DNA of 64,000 bases from Flavobacterium sp. Root420 (GTDB lineage Bacteria; Bacteroidota; Bacteroidia; Flavobacteriales; Flavobacteriaceae), in assembly GCF_001427905.1 (NCBI RefSeq), contig NZ_LMEF01000029.1, positions 186,001 to 250,000 of the forward strand, in the 5' to 3' direction. The position numbers were made by a program, and so were the translations under genes. The notes beneath the pieces are model-generated. The model made no database searches. It was not told where the DNA came from and worked only from the letters and a program-made list of their open reading frames with translations. This document shows positions 46,233-55,045 of this stretch, piece by piece. Position 1 is the stretch's first letter; each line of letters starts with the position of its first letter.

Positions 46233-46256
46233 GATTTCTAATAGTTTATTTTTGGT

Positions 46257-47036
46257 TTATTCGAAAAAAGAACGAACCCATTCGTCTTCGTCTTTTTCTA
46301 GTTCTTCGTATGTTCCTTCAGCGTGTATCTTTCCTTCTTTCAAAACCATAATGCGGTCGGCGGTAAGTTTTGCGCAGGCCATATCATGTGTTATAATGAT
46401 CGATGTCGTTTTTTGTTTGTGTTTGATATCTAAGATTAATTCACTGATTTCTCTCGATGTTATGGTATCTAAACCTGTTGTGGGTTCATCGTATAAGATA
46501 ATTTCCGGTTTCAAAATTAAAGTTCTGGCCAGTCCAATTCTTTTCTGCATTCCTCCTGATAATTCAGACGGCATTTTGTCAATGGCATCGGCTAAACCAA
46601 CATTGTCTAATGCTTCTATTATTTCACTTTCAACTTCTTCGGCTGTCAATTCTCTTTTGTGCTTTCTTAAAGTAAAGGCCAGATTTTCCCTAACCGACAT
46701 CGAATCGTATAAGGCGCCGCTTTGAAATAGAAATCCAATTCGGGATCTGATTTCGTTTAATTCGTTTTTTGTCAGATTCAAGACATTTTCATCAAACACT
46801 TTAATTTCGCCTTTATCAGGTTCAATTAAACCGACAATACATTTGATAGTAACTGATTTTCCTGAACCGGAACGACCCAAAATCACTAAATCTTCGCCTT
46901 TATTTACGGTCAGATTTACGCCTTGCAAGACCTTATTATCTTTGCCAAAAGTTTTGTGCAAATCCCTGATCTCAATTATCGGAGTTTTTGCCTTTTCTTT
47001 TGTTTTTGATTCTATATTTTCTTTCTCTTTAATCAT
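46257..47036 (-). CDS. mlaF: MlaF-type lipid ABC transporter ATPase
   Basis: 259-aa ABC ATPase. Walker A GRSGSGKS (54-61), signature LSGGMQKR, Walker B IILYDEPTTGLD and a switch His in IIITHDM. It energises the MlaE permease. The first 20 residues are a charged extension rich in Lys and Glu. Its ATG overlaps the MlaE stop by 4 bp. Confidence 0.92.
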   Translation of the reverse strand: MIKEKENIESKTKEKAKTPIIEIRDLHKTFGKDNKVLQGVNLTVNKGEDLVILGRSGSGKSVTIKCIVGLIEPDKGEIKVFDENVLNLTKNELNEIRSRIGFLFQSGALYDSMSVRENLAFTLRKHKRELTAEEVESEIIEALDNVGLADAIDKMPSELSGGMQKRIGLARTLILKPEIILYDEPTTGLDTITSREISELILDIKHKQKTTSIIITHDMACAKLTADRIMVLKEGKIHAEGTYEELEKDEDEWVRSFFE

Positions 47037-47797
47037 AGTACAAAAAATAAATCGGTTATTTGAACTGCGACCATATCCAAAATAAAAATGGCTAAAGATG
47101 CTGTTACCACTGCAGAATTTGCTGCTTTACCCACACTTTCAGTTCCATTTGCAGCATTAAATCCTTTATAGCATCCAATCATTCCGATAAAAAAACCGAA
47201 GAAGAATGTTTTGATTGTGGCTGGAAATAAATCTAAAAACTCAAGAGACTGAAAAATTTGCGTCATATAGCGGTAAAGATTCACATCACTATGAATATTA
47301 ACCCCAATATAACCTCCAAAAATTCCAATTGCATCGGCAAAAAAAACCAACAAGGGAACCATTAAGGTACAGGCTAAAATTCGGGTTACAACCAAATAAT
47401 TATAGGGGTTAATTGCTGCAACTTCCATGGCATCAATTTGTTCGGTCACTTTCATCGAACCTAACTCGGCTCCAATTCCTGATGAGATTTTCCCGGCACA
47501 GATCAAAGCAGTAATTACCGGAGCGATTTCTCGTATAAGCGAAAGCGCTACCATTCCGGGTAACCAGGATTCTGCTCCAAATTTGACCAATGTTGGCCTG
47601 GATTGCAGCGTTAAAACTAATCCCATTATAAAACCGGTAATCGCAACAAGTGGTAATGATTTATAGCCAATGACATAACATTGTTTCAAAAACTCTTTTG
47701 CTTCATAAGGAGGAACAAAAACCTCCTTAAAAAACTGTTTTGCAAACAAGGTCGCATTTCCAATTTCGGTGAATGTATTTTTTAAAGTGAGAATCAT
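47033..47797 (-). CDS. mlaE: MlaE-type lipid ABC transporter permease
   Basis: 254-aa inner membrane permease with five hydrophobic segments and the family motif RPTLVKFGAESWLPGMVALSLIRE plus ELGSMKVTEQIDAMEVAAINP. The ATG at 47797 is chosen because the longer frame starts at a TTG. It is the first gene of the operon mlaE-mlaF-mlaD-asmA-like. The complex is expected to move phospholipids between membranes. Confidence 0.92.
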   Translation of the reverse strand: MILTLKNTFTEIGNATLFAKQFFKEVFVPPYEAKEFLKQCYVIGYKSLPLVAITGFIMGLVLTLQSRPTLVKFGAESWLPGMVALSLIREIAPVITALICAGKISSGIGAELGSMKVTEQIDAMEVAAINPYNYLVVTRILACTLMVPLLVFFADAIGIFGGYIGVNIHSDVNLYRYMTQIFQSLEFLDLFPATIKTFFFGFFIGMIGCYKGFNAANGTESVGKAANSAVVTASLAIFILDMVAVQITDLFFVL

Positions 47798-47991
47798 ATT
47801 ATGTTTTAGTTTTTGTTGAAAACCTTTAAAGATCAACTCTTTATAAAATTGACTATGTCCTGATTATCAAGTATTAAAGATATCTTATAACCAAAGAAAT
47901 TCCATTACACAACTTTTTATGAAGTTTATATAATTAACATTGTAAAACACAATAATAATGGAGAAAGAACGTTGCAGAAAACATTATAAAA

Positions 47992-48023
47992 CAAAAAATC
48001 CCTTCTTCGAAAAAAAAGGATTT
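47992..48023 (-). terminator. Terminator after the GT/GH130 unit
   Basis: AAATCC and GGATTT arms around a TTCG-type loop, with a T run on the minus strand 43 nt past the glycosyltransferase stop. Confidence 0.6.
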
Positions 48024-48065
48024 CATGGGTTTATAACGTTTTGGCCAGTTTTTATCGCTATAATT

Positions 48066-50339
48066 TTAAGAATTAATTGCTATACCATCTTTTCTTGATT
48101 TCATTAATGGAATCACTTTGGTGTCAGATGACTTAAGATTTTCCATCAGTAACCGCGCTGTTAAATAACATACTGTGGACTCTGCGCCCTGATTTAGGTT
48201 TACGTTTTCTTTTTCTAATCCGTCATAACCACCACCACTTACAGGGTTATACATAATCTGATTCAAATGATTTTTCCCTAAGAACCAGTTGAAGGCTGTT
48301 TTCATTTTATGCTTGTATTCTGGCGTACCAAAAGCGTCATAAAAGGAATTCAAAGTATGAATGGTGTAGGCAACATCAATTGGTTGCTCCCCGTATTCTT
48401 TTGGCTCTTCTCCTTTATGTAGCCATCCGTTATTCGAAATGACCTTGAAATTTTTATTGACAAACATTTTTGACATTAGGAAATCCAATGAATCCAATGC
48501 TACTTTTTTGTAAATAGGCTTGTTGGTCACTAAATAGGCAAACAACATTGATTCGGGCAAAATACCATTTCCGTAGGTCATATAATTTTCAAACCATTTC
48601 CAATCGCTTGAAGCATGAATTTCATAGTTAGAAAGCAATTTTGCATTGAGTTTATTGATAATTGCTGCAACATATAAGTTTGGAACAGCAGTATTGTATA
48701 AATACAGCCCTTTGGTAGCAAAACCAATCGAACGTGGCGACTGAATTGTTTCGGCCCATTTTAAAGAATTCAACAAAACTTTTGATGCTTTTTTAGAAAT
48801 GGCTTCCGGTAAAAGATCACCGATTGAAACCACGGTTCCCAACGCCCATAAAGCTCGTGCATTTGAATCTTCAAGATTAACCTCTGCATTTTGCTCTATA
48901 TGCTCTCTGTTTTCCTGATCAACATAATTGATAAAATTACCTTTAGGTTTTTGACAACGTTCGATAAAATCCAAATAAATTAAAATATAAGGCAAATCTT
49001 CTTTGTCTTTCGTAAGTTTAAAATGCATGCAAAAAGCAATTAAAGCACGTGCATTATCATCTAAAGTATAACCTGAAGAAAGATCAGGAATGGAAATTTT
49101 ACTGAATTGTATAATTCCTAAATCAGTAGTTAATTTTTTGATGTGTCTCAACTGAATTGAAGGATAAGTAAATTTAATTTCACCAGGATTCTCCATCAAA
49201 GTTTTATAGGTATTCATGTGCTTGATCGCAACGTTTTCCCACGATGAGGCGCGCATTTTTGTAAATGCATTGATTCCCATCTCTTCTCTTAAATTATCAT
49301 CAGCAAGTAATTTTATTGTTTCCTCTGCAAATTGATCTACGTTTCCAATATCAACCAAAATACCGCAGTCAGATGTTAATACTTCTAAAGTATGCGGAAT
49401 TTTTGAAGCCACCATTGGACAAGCACAACTCATTGCATAAGAAAAAGTGCCACTTACGGCCTGATTTGGATCTTTTGAAGTAAATAGATAAACATCTGTT
49501 GCTTTTAAATAATCTAAAAGTTCATTGGTATCCAGATATTGATTGATAAAACGTACGTTGTCTTTTAAATTTAAATCTTCAACAATGCCTTCCAGTTTAT
49601 CCCGATAGGCGTCAACACCGTCTTTAATTAAATTTGGATGCGTTTTTCCAATAATTAGATACAGCACATTTGGCTCTTTTTCGATGATTTTTGGCAAAGC
49701 CTGAAGTCCGGTTTCAATGTTTTTTCCTTCGCCCAAAAGACCAAAAGTTGAAAGCACTTTTCTGTCCTGAATGCCAAATTTTTGTTTTGCCTGATCCGGA
49801 GTTTCATAAATTACAATGTGGGTTCCATGTGGTACACAAGTAATTATTTTTTCATCAATGTCGTAATCTCTCATCAAAATTTCTTTTGACTGATTGGTCA
49901 TAACAAAAACCGAGTTGCTGTAGCTCAACAATAATTTTACAAAGGTTTTCAATTCATTATTCGGATTTTGAATAACAGAATGGAAAGTATACGTAAGCGG
50001 TTTTTTAATAACGTTTAAAAAGTCTAGCAAATAATCGCCATAGTTTCCTCCAAATAAACCAAACTCATGTTGAATATGGACTAGTTTTACCGATTTGTCA
50101 TTATTTATTTGTTCGGCAACTTTAGCATATTCGGCTTTATCTTTTGTATTTAAGGTAAACGCCTGCGTTGGTTTTGGTTTTGGCTCATTGACCAGTTCGC
50201 AAATTTCACAAGTAATTGATTTACCAAAAACATCTGTAATTCCTTTAATGCTATCCTGCGTGTAAGTGGCTATTCCACATTGTGTTGGAGGAAATGTAGA
50301 TAGAAAAACTATTTTCGATTTATTTGATATCGTTTTCAT
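48066..50339 (-). CDS. GT4 glycosyltransferase fused to a helical hydrolase-like domain
   Basis: 757 aa. Residues 1-390 are a GT-B glycosyltransferase (N-terminal STFPPTQCGIATYT; STFGLLGEGKNIETGLQAL in the donor-binding half; ASKIPHTLEVLTSDCGILVD near the nucleotide site). About 400-757 is helical, with tandem motifs such as DDNARALIAF, EDSNARALWALG and PVSGGGYDGLE and QGAESTVCYL, suggesting an (alpha/alpha)6 barrel like those in hydrolases or epimerases. The gene overlaps GH130 by 20 bp, so the products probably act on one mannosidic compound. Function is inferred. Confidence 0.82.
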   Translation of the reverse strand: MKTISNKSKIVFLSTFPPTQCGIATYTQDSIKGITDVFGKSITCEICELVNEPKPKPTQAFTLNTKDKAEYAKVAEQINNDKSVKLVHIQHEFGLFGGNYGDYLLDFLNVIKKPLTYTFHSVIQNPNNELKTFVKLLLSYSNSVFVMTNQSKEILMRDYDIDEKIITCVPHGTHIVIYETPDQAKQKFGIQDRKVLSTFGLLGEGKNIETGLQALPKIIEKEPNVLYLIIGKTHPNLIKDGVDAYRDKLEGIVEDLNLKDNVRFINQYLDTNELLDYLKATDVYLFTSKDPNQAVSGTFSYAMSCACPMVASKIPHTLEVLTSDCGILVDIGNVDQFAEETIKLLADDNLREEMGINAFTKMRASSWENVAIKHMNTYKTLMENPGEIKFTYPSIQLRHIKKLTTDLGIIQFSKISIPDLSSGYTLDDNARALIAFCMHFKLTKDKEDLPYILIYLDFIERCQKPKGNFINYVDQENREHIEQNAEVNLEDSNARALWALGTVVSIGDLLPEAISKKASKVLLNSLKWAETIQSPRSIGFATKGLYLYNTAVPNLYVAAIINKLNAKLLSNYEIHASSDWKWFENYMTYGNGILPESMLFAYLVTNKPIYKKVALDSLDFLMSKMFVNKNFKVISNNGWLHKGEEPKEYGEQPIDVAYTIHTLNSFYDAFGTPEYKHKMKTAFNWFLGKNHLNQIMYNPVSGGGYDGLEKENVNLNQGAESTVCYLTARLLMENLKSSDTKVIPLMKSRKDGIAINS

Positions 50340-51399
50340 TGGGATTCTGTTTTAGTTCCGTTAATAAGTCGTTAAGGTTCAAAGAAGCCACCGCAATCTT
50401 GTCATCGGCGGCACCGTAATAAATATATAATTGGTCGTCAAAAATGGCTGTTCCTGTTGGAAAAACAACATAATTTACATAACCGTGTCGTTCATAATAT
50501 TCTGCAGGCGTAATAATGGGTTTTGACAATCGGCCCAAAACTTTTTGTGGGTTTTCAAGATCAAGTAAAGCTGCCGAAGCATGATAAACCAATCCTTTTT
50601 CGCGCTTTTCTGCTGAGTGATAAATCAATAACCAGCCATCTTTTGTTTCAATAGGAGGAGCACCCGGTCCGATATGACTTGTTTCATGATCGTATTTCGG
50701 CTCCATCACAATATAATCGGGCAGGTTTTTCAAATAATCTTTCCAAAAATCAACCGTTAAATCTTTCTTTTTTTCGAAAGTAACGATTTGAATGGAAGGG
50801 AATAATCGGTGTAAAGCCACAAATTTTCCATTTATTTTCTTTGGAAAAAGCACTACATTTTTATCCCAAACAAACAAATGTTCCTTCATTGTTTCAGTCA
50901 AAGGATAATTTCTTGCCGTATTAAAAGCCAATATTTTAGCAATACTTGGATTTAATAAATGATTTCTAATCAGATTAGTAAAATCATGCAAAATAAATTT
51001 TGGCGTAATAATTCCTTTCTTTTTAAACTTAGTCAGATCTTTTGAAGTTGCCAAAGCACCGCAAGCGTTTATACCATCATAGGTAACATAGGTCATATAA
51101 AAAGTATCATCAATTTTGGTAATACGAGGATCCTCAACGCCGTGGATTTCATAAATATATTCTGGTACAAAAAACGGCTCAGTATGTCTTTCTACTAAAG
51201 TTGTCGGGCCTTCAAAGCGACAATAACCAACAGTTGAAAAATTACCTTTTTTAGCAGCTCTGTAAAACATGTGTACTGTATTTCCGTCCTGATAAATCGC
51301 AGGATTTAAAACGCCTAACTCTTCAAATGCCCTTTCTGTTTTTTCTAAAATTACACCGTGTTTTGTTGCAATTAAACTTTGCGCTACTGCCAATTCCAT
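50320..51399 (-). CDS. GH130 phosphorylase/hydrolase family protein
   Basis: 359-aa five-bladed propeller enzyme. The hallmark HGVEDPRITKIDDTFYMTY carries the catalytic Asp region, and GPGAPPIETKDGWLLIYH is the phosphate/active-site region. GH130 members phosphorolyse or hydrolyse beta-mannosides (for example beta-1,4-mannosyl-glucose or beta-1,2-mannosides). No signal peptide, so the enzyme is cytoplasmic. It precedes and overlaps the GT4 fusion gene. A paired make-and-break role for a mannosylated metabolite is possible. Confidence 0.88.
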   Translation of the reverse strand: MELAVAQSLIATKHGVILEKTERAFEELGVLNPAIYQDGNTVHMFYRAAKKGNFSTVGYCRFEGPTTLVERHTEPFFVPEYIYEIHGVEDPRITKIDDTFYMTYVTYDGINACGALATSKDLTKFKKKGIITPKFILHDFTNLIRNHLLNPSIAKILAFNTARNYPLTETMKEHLFVWDKNVVLFPKKINGKFVALHRLFPSIQIVTFEKKKDLTVDFWKDYLKNLPDYIVMEPKYDHETSHIGPGAPPIETKDGWLLIYHSAEKREKGLVYHASAALLDLENPQKVLGRLSKPIITPAEYYERHGYVNYVVFPTGTAIFDDQLYIYYGAADDKIAVASLNLNDLLTELKQNPNENDIK

Positions 51400-51600
51400 C
51401 TCTTAAATTTTATTTAGCTAAAATTACTTTACCAATAGAGGGGCTGTTAATCCAATCGAGCAAAAAATTAACTCAAAAAGATTGATATGGGAATTATGTA
51501 ATAAGAAGTGAGGGATTATAAAATTAATCCAAAAAACTGATTTATAAGGTATTGCAGTGATAAATTAACGTTAATGTGTGGTGCTTTTATACTATTCACA

Positions 51601-51637
51601 AAAAAGCGAAACCAGATTACTAGTTTCGCTTTTTTTA
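51601..51637 (-). terminator. Terminator downstream of the 51838 gene
   Basis: 12-bp perfect stem AAAAAGCGAAAC / GTTTCGCTTTTT with a T run in both directions. Since both neighbours read leftward, it most likely ends the 51838-52305 transcript. Confidence 0.7.
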
Positions 51638-51679
51638 GGCATAAAATGTTTTATTTGTGTAAGTTTTAAGCTTCAAACT

Positions 51680-51836
51680 CAGTCGCGGTCTCAGTTTCAG
51701 TTTCAGTTTTCAGTCTCGCTGTAGTCTTATATTCAGTTTTGGGTTTTTACTTTCAGTCTGGGTCGTGAGTCTAAATCGCTGTCTAATCTCGGGTTTTAGT
51801 TAAAAGCGTAAGACTGAAAACTGAGACTGAAAACTG
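51680..51836. repeat. CAGTTT/CAGTCT short tandem repeat tract
   Basis: Degenerate units CAGTTTCAGTTTCAGTTTTC and CAGTCT alternate, with an inverted partner GACTGAAAACTGAGACTG near 51811-51834. Related units occur at 15134-15152. No gene lies in 51400-51837 besides this tract and the terminator. Confidence 0.6.
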
Positions 51837-51837
51837 T

Positions 51838-52305
51838 CTATCGATGAAACAAATAATGTTTTCTTGTAATAAAGGCAATAGGAATTCCGATACAAAAGAT
51901 TAAAATCAATATGGATAAAATTAGGGGGAAATCGAAGTGTTTTTCCGGAAGGGCCGTAAATACCGCTGGCAAAACCAGAAGGTTCATTACGATCCAAACA
52001 AAAATCCCGTACAAAATTCCCGATAGTAAGGCATTCTTTTTTAAAAGTTTGAAGTACGGATAAATAGTAAAATAAAACCAGGCAAAGGTTAGTGCTATAA
52101 AATAATGGAGCAATAAACCATACAAAGCCATTTGTGAACCACCCGAATAAGCCTCTTTTTTAAATATTCCAGAAGCAATGGATTGAAGAATTTTGATGGA
52201 GGTCGTTTTTTGCAAAATGAGATCATAAATAATAAGAGCTGCAAGTATGTCAAGTGTACCGGCAATTAAACCCGATAAAAATATTGTTCCGCTTTTTGAT
52301 TTCAT
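51838..52305 (-). CDS. Four-span membrane protein, DUF1440-like
   Basis: 155-aa integral membrane protein with four hydrophobic spans (LIAGTLDILAALIIY, LYGLLLHYFIALTFAWFY, LSGILYGIFVWIVMNLLV and LILSILILIFCIGIPIAF). The first span with GTLDILAA and the SGGSQMALYGLLLHY segment resemble DUF1440/YagU-like proteins. Function unknown. The 3' end is next to a repeat tract. Confidence 0.75.
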   Translation of the reverse strand: MKSKSGTIFLSGLIAGTLDILAALIIYDLILQKTTSIKILQSIASGIFKKEAYSGGSQMALYGLLLHYFIALTFAWFYFTIYPYFKLLKKNALLSGILYGIFVWIVMNLLVLPAVFTALPEKHFDFPLILSILILIFCIGIPIAFITRKHYLFHR

Positions 52306-52352
52306 ATGTTATGGTTTTGAGGTTTGGTTTTTGGAGAGTTAAAATTATGGTT

Positions 52353-52862
52353 TTATATTTTGGTCAACATCTTATAAATAGTATTCAATTGATGAGTATG
52401 TCTTTGTGAATGAATAAGGGCAAATGAAATCCATTCTAAAATGGTAAACTTTTCAAATCCGGGAACTTGAAAATCAAGGCAAGTTAATGTTAAATCGTGA
52501 ATTTTAGATGAATTAAGTAAATCAGATTCTATATTTAGAAGGGCAATAGTTTGTGTGTTTTTGTTGTAGTCAATAATTTCCGGCCTTAAAAATTCGGGAG
52601 CGTCCATTTTGATATTGAAATTCAAAAAAAGAGCTTCAAGATCTTTGACATAAAGATTAGGTTTTCGGATCGTTTTTTCCTTTTTTCCGGCAAATAATTC
52701 AGAATAGCCTGAACAGGATAGAATAATATGCTGTGTTGTTTGCCCGGCTGTCCAACTTCCCAGATAAGGTATCGTATTGAGATCGGTTTGAGAAAACTTA
52801 GAATGGATCTCATTTAATTTTTTGAATGTTTCGACAATATCTGCTTGAAGAGCTGTTTTCAT
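52353..52862 (-). CDS. DinB-like four-helix-bundle protein
   Basis: 169-aa protein with the DinB/YfiT helical layout: YLGSWTAGQTTQHIILS in helix 2 and HSQRHTHQL near the C-terminus give the three His metal ligands. Members are often thiol-dependent transferases. The ATG at 52862 is used because the longer frame runs back into the upstream gene; the gap is then 10 bp. Confidence 0.82.
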   Translation of the reverse strand: MKTALQADIVETFKKLNEIHSKFSQTDLNTIPYLGSWTAGQTTQHIILSCSGYSELFAGKKEKTIRKPNLYVKDLEALFLNFNIKMDAPEFLRPEIIDYNKNTQTIALLNIESDLLNSSKIHDLTLTCLDFQVPGFEKFTILEWISFALIHSQRHTHQLNTIYKMLTKI

Positions 52863-52872
52863 TTTTTTTGAT

Positions 52873-53259
52873 TTAAATTGTGAATTCATCAACTGATGTG
52901 ATCCACCAGACATTTCCAAAAGGATCAGTTACTCCACAAGTTCGGCCATATTCCTGATCGCTTAATGCCATCAATTCTGTTGCACCTTCTTCAAGTGCTT
53001 TTTTGAAACTTTCATCGGCATTTGGGACATAAACAAATAAGTTTGCCGTTTGTGGTTTCCAGTCATTGGTTGTGTCAGCAAACATAATAGTGCTACCATG
53101 AATGTTAATTTCAGCATGTAATGCCGTGCCGTCGTCACGCAATTTAGGCGCGTGCAAAACAGTGGCATTAAAAACGTTTTTGGTAAAGTCGATAAAGTTT
53201 AACGCACCATTTAAAATTAAATACGGCATTACAGTTTGATGATTCTTTGGAATATTCAT
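52873..53259 (-). CDS. VOC-family (PhnB-like) protein
   Basis: 128-aa glyoxalase/bleomycin-resistance fold protein with PYLILNGALNFIDFTKNVF and TCGVTDPFGNVWWI, the standard PhnB-like landmarks. It precedes the DinB gene with 10 bp between them. A -7 box TAAATTTG lies at 53296-53289 on the minus strand. Substrate unknown. Confidence 0.88.
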   Translation of the reverse strand: MNIPKNHQTVMPYLILNGALNFIDFTKNVFNATVLHAPKLRDDGTALHAEINIHGSTIMFADTTNDWKPQTANLFVYVPNADESFKKALEEGATELMALSDQEYGRTCGVTDPFGNVWWITSVDEFTI

Positions 53260-53288
53260 TTGGTATGATTTGATGATTAGTGATTAAC

Positions 53289-53296
53289 CAAATTTA
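53289..53296 (-). promoter_or_regulatory. -7 box of the VOC/DinB operon
   Basis: TAAATTTG on the minus strand, 29 nt before the ATG. A possible -33 TTG is at a longer spacing than usual. Confidence 0.45.
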
Positions 53297-53339
53297 CAAT
53301 TTTAAATTAAATATTTAAAAATCAAATGATTATGTTTTT

Positions 53340-53549
53340 CTACGAAAGTACTTCGCAATGATAACCGTACGAATCAAGAACTTCAATAATTTTCTTATGT
53401 GAAATCGAAGCGCCATGAATCCGCAGAATCTTATCACAGTCTTCCAAATCAAAATTGATAGCACTGTTTGGAAAATGCTCAAGAAGTTTCCCCACAATCA
53501 AAATAGATTGCTCGACTTCCTGAACATTTGTTTTGAAAACTTCTATCAT
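53340..53549 (-). CDS. Small alpha/beta protein, HMA-like
   Basis: 69 aa with the beta-alpha-beta pattern IEVFKTNV, EVEQSILIVGKLLEHF, AINFDLEDCDKILRIHG, KIIEVLDSYGYHCEVL, which resembles heavy-metal-associated folds but lacks the CxxC. It lies 12 bp after the DoxX-like gene, so it is probably co-transcribed. Function unknown. Confidence 0.65.
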   Translation of the reverse strand: MIEVFKTNVQEVEQSILIVGKLLEHFPNSAINFDLEDCDKILRIHGASISHKKIIEVLDSYGYHCEVLS

Positions 53550-53561
53550 CGTCTTAAAAGT

Positions 53562-53942
53562 TTATAACGCAATATTTTTATAGCGTTCGATTTTATGATA
53601 ATAATGGTATGAAATAGCCAGAATAACTAAAAAGATTAAAGGAAAAAAGGATTGGAAATTAACACCGTCAACAGCAAAATGGCTAATTGACGCAAATATA
53701 AAATCGAATCCAAATCCGGCATAAGCCCATTCTTTTACATTCTTAGGAATTGATGGAATTACCAGAATTAAAACTCCTAAAATTTTAAATACAACTAAAG
53801 CGTTTCCAAAATATTCAGGATAGCCCAAATGCCTGATCCCTTCTTTAGCCATTTCAGACTGAGAAGTCAACGCTGGCATAACACCTTCAAACAGAAAAAT
53901 AATAGTTGTAGTAATCCAGAAAATAATCTTTGCTTTTTTCAT
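53562..53942 (-). CDS. DoxX-like membrane protein
   Basis: 126-aa membrane protein with four spans. GIRHLGYPEYFGNALVVFKILG is the DoxX-like family signature, followed by KEWAYAGFGFDFIFA. Members are small inner-membrane proteins, some linked to redox. It precedes the small HMA-like gene by 12 bp. Confidence 0.85.
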   Translation of the reverse strand: MKKAKIIFWITTTIIFLFEGVMPALTSQSEMAKEGIRHLGYPEYFGNALVVFKILGVLILVIPSIPKNVKEWAYAGFGFDFIFASISHFAVDGVNFQSFFPLIFLVILAISYHYYHKIERYKNIAL

Positions 53943-54059
53943 GTGATTTGTTTTTAAATAGTTATCAGTTAATTATTTAATACAAATCTACTAATGTTAT
54001 TTTTCTTACGGAATAGTTATTTACGACTATTTTGGGGTCATTTGAGACAGATTGAAAGA

Positions 54060-54170
54060 TTTTAGATTTAAAGTGTGGATTTTAGATTGTAGATAATAGA
54101 ATAAAAGGGAAAGAAGCAAGAAGAAAGAAACCTGCTAGATCTGCAGAATCTGCTTGAGGTTTTTAAACAA
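54060..54170. repeat. GATTTTAGATTT repeat tract
   Basis: Units GATTTTAGATTT and GGATTTTAGATTGTAGAT, followed by an AGATCTGCAGAATCTGC pair, form low-complexity spacer sequence. Nothing else is seen between the DoxX-like and acetyltransferase genes. Confidence 0.5.
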
Positions 54171-54238
54171 AGTAACTACAAACTTGTGATTTCTGAGATA
54201 AATGCGCGAAGAATTAAAAAAAACAAAAGAAAATCTGT

Positions 54239-54973
54239 TTAACCCTTCAGAACATAATTCTCAATCACAAATAAATCCTCAAAACCCAATCTTGTATAAA
54301 TGTCTTTTCCCATTGCTGAAGCTTGCAATAAGGCATAATCAGCATTTAAATCAATGGAAAGATTAAGTGCAAATTTGATGATTTCTTCGGCGAAACCTTT
54401 TCTTCGCATTTCGGGAATAACGCCAACACCATGAATTCCGATATTGTTTTGAGTTTGGAAAAGCATGAAAGTTCCGATTGGTTTATTTTCTAAAGAGACC
54501 AAATAGAAATGAACATCATTGTGATTGTGAATCAGGATTTCTTTACTAATCAGGTAACCGAAAGCACGTGGGTATAAATCTGACCAAATTTTAGAATCTT
54601 GTTCATTAGAAACTCTTTTGAAACTAAGATTATTTTGCAATGTAAATTTCTGATCTAATTTCAAGGCCATTGCTACTTGTTCCGTTTTTATTTCAAAACC
54701 ATAAGCATCCAATACTTCATAAGTTTTTGTTGGGTAGATATCCCAATAAGGCAAAACCAAACCTGAATTCGTTTGCATGGTTTTTATAATGTCCGGTAGA
54801 TGTTTTTTAGAAATATTTTTATGAAACCACAATTTATTGGGCCAGCCTGAATTTTCGATTTTACAATATTCGAAAGCTTCATTTTTATGATAGGATAAGA
54901 AAGGAGTTCCAACAGTTTTCCATAGACCGGTAAGATTATTTATGTTGTCTTCGATTAAGGTTATATTTTTCAT
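54239..54973 (-). CDS. GNAT-family acetyltransferase
   Basis: 244-aa protein with a C-terminal GNAT fold: GIHGVGVIPEMRRKGFAEEII contains the acetyl-CoA P-loop (RRKGF), then ADYALLQASAMGKDIYTRLGF as the family final strand. The N-terminal 100 residues are a separate small domain. Substrate unknown. A -7 box TATCTTTG is at 55008-55001 (minus strand). Confidence 0.88.
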   Translation of the reverse strand: MKNITLIEDNINNLTGLWKTVGTPFLSYHKNEAFEYCKIENSGWPNKLWFHKNISKKHLPDIIKTMQTNSGLVLPYWDIYPTKTYEVLDAYGFEIKTEQVAMALKLDQKFTLQNNLSFKRVSNEQDSKIWSDLYPRAFGYLISKEILIHNHNDVHFYLVSLENKPIGTFMLFQTQNNIGIHGVGVIPEMRRKGFAEEIIKFALNLSIDLNADYALLQASAMGKDIYTRLGFEDLFVIENYVLKG

Positions 54974-55000
54974 TTCGATTATAATTATGAGAATCTAAGG

Positions 55001-55008
55001 CAAAGATA
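55001..55008 (-). promoter_or_regulatory. -7 box of the GNAT gene
   Basis: TATCTTTG on the minus strand, 27 nt before the ATG; matches TAnnTTTG. The -33 element is weak. Confidence 0.5.
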
Positions 55009-55045
55009 AGCTTGCCTTTTATGGGAAACCTTTACATATGTTGAG

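Noticed and set aside
51680..51836. CRISPR-like repeat array
   Set aside because: Units are 6-9 bp, contiguous and degenerate, without spacers.
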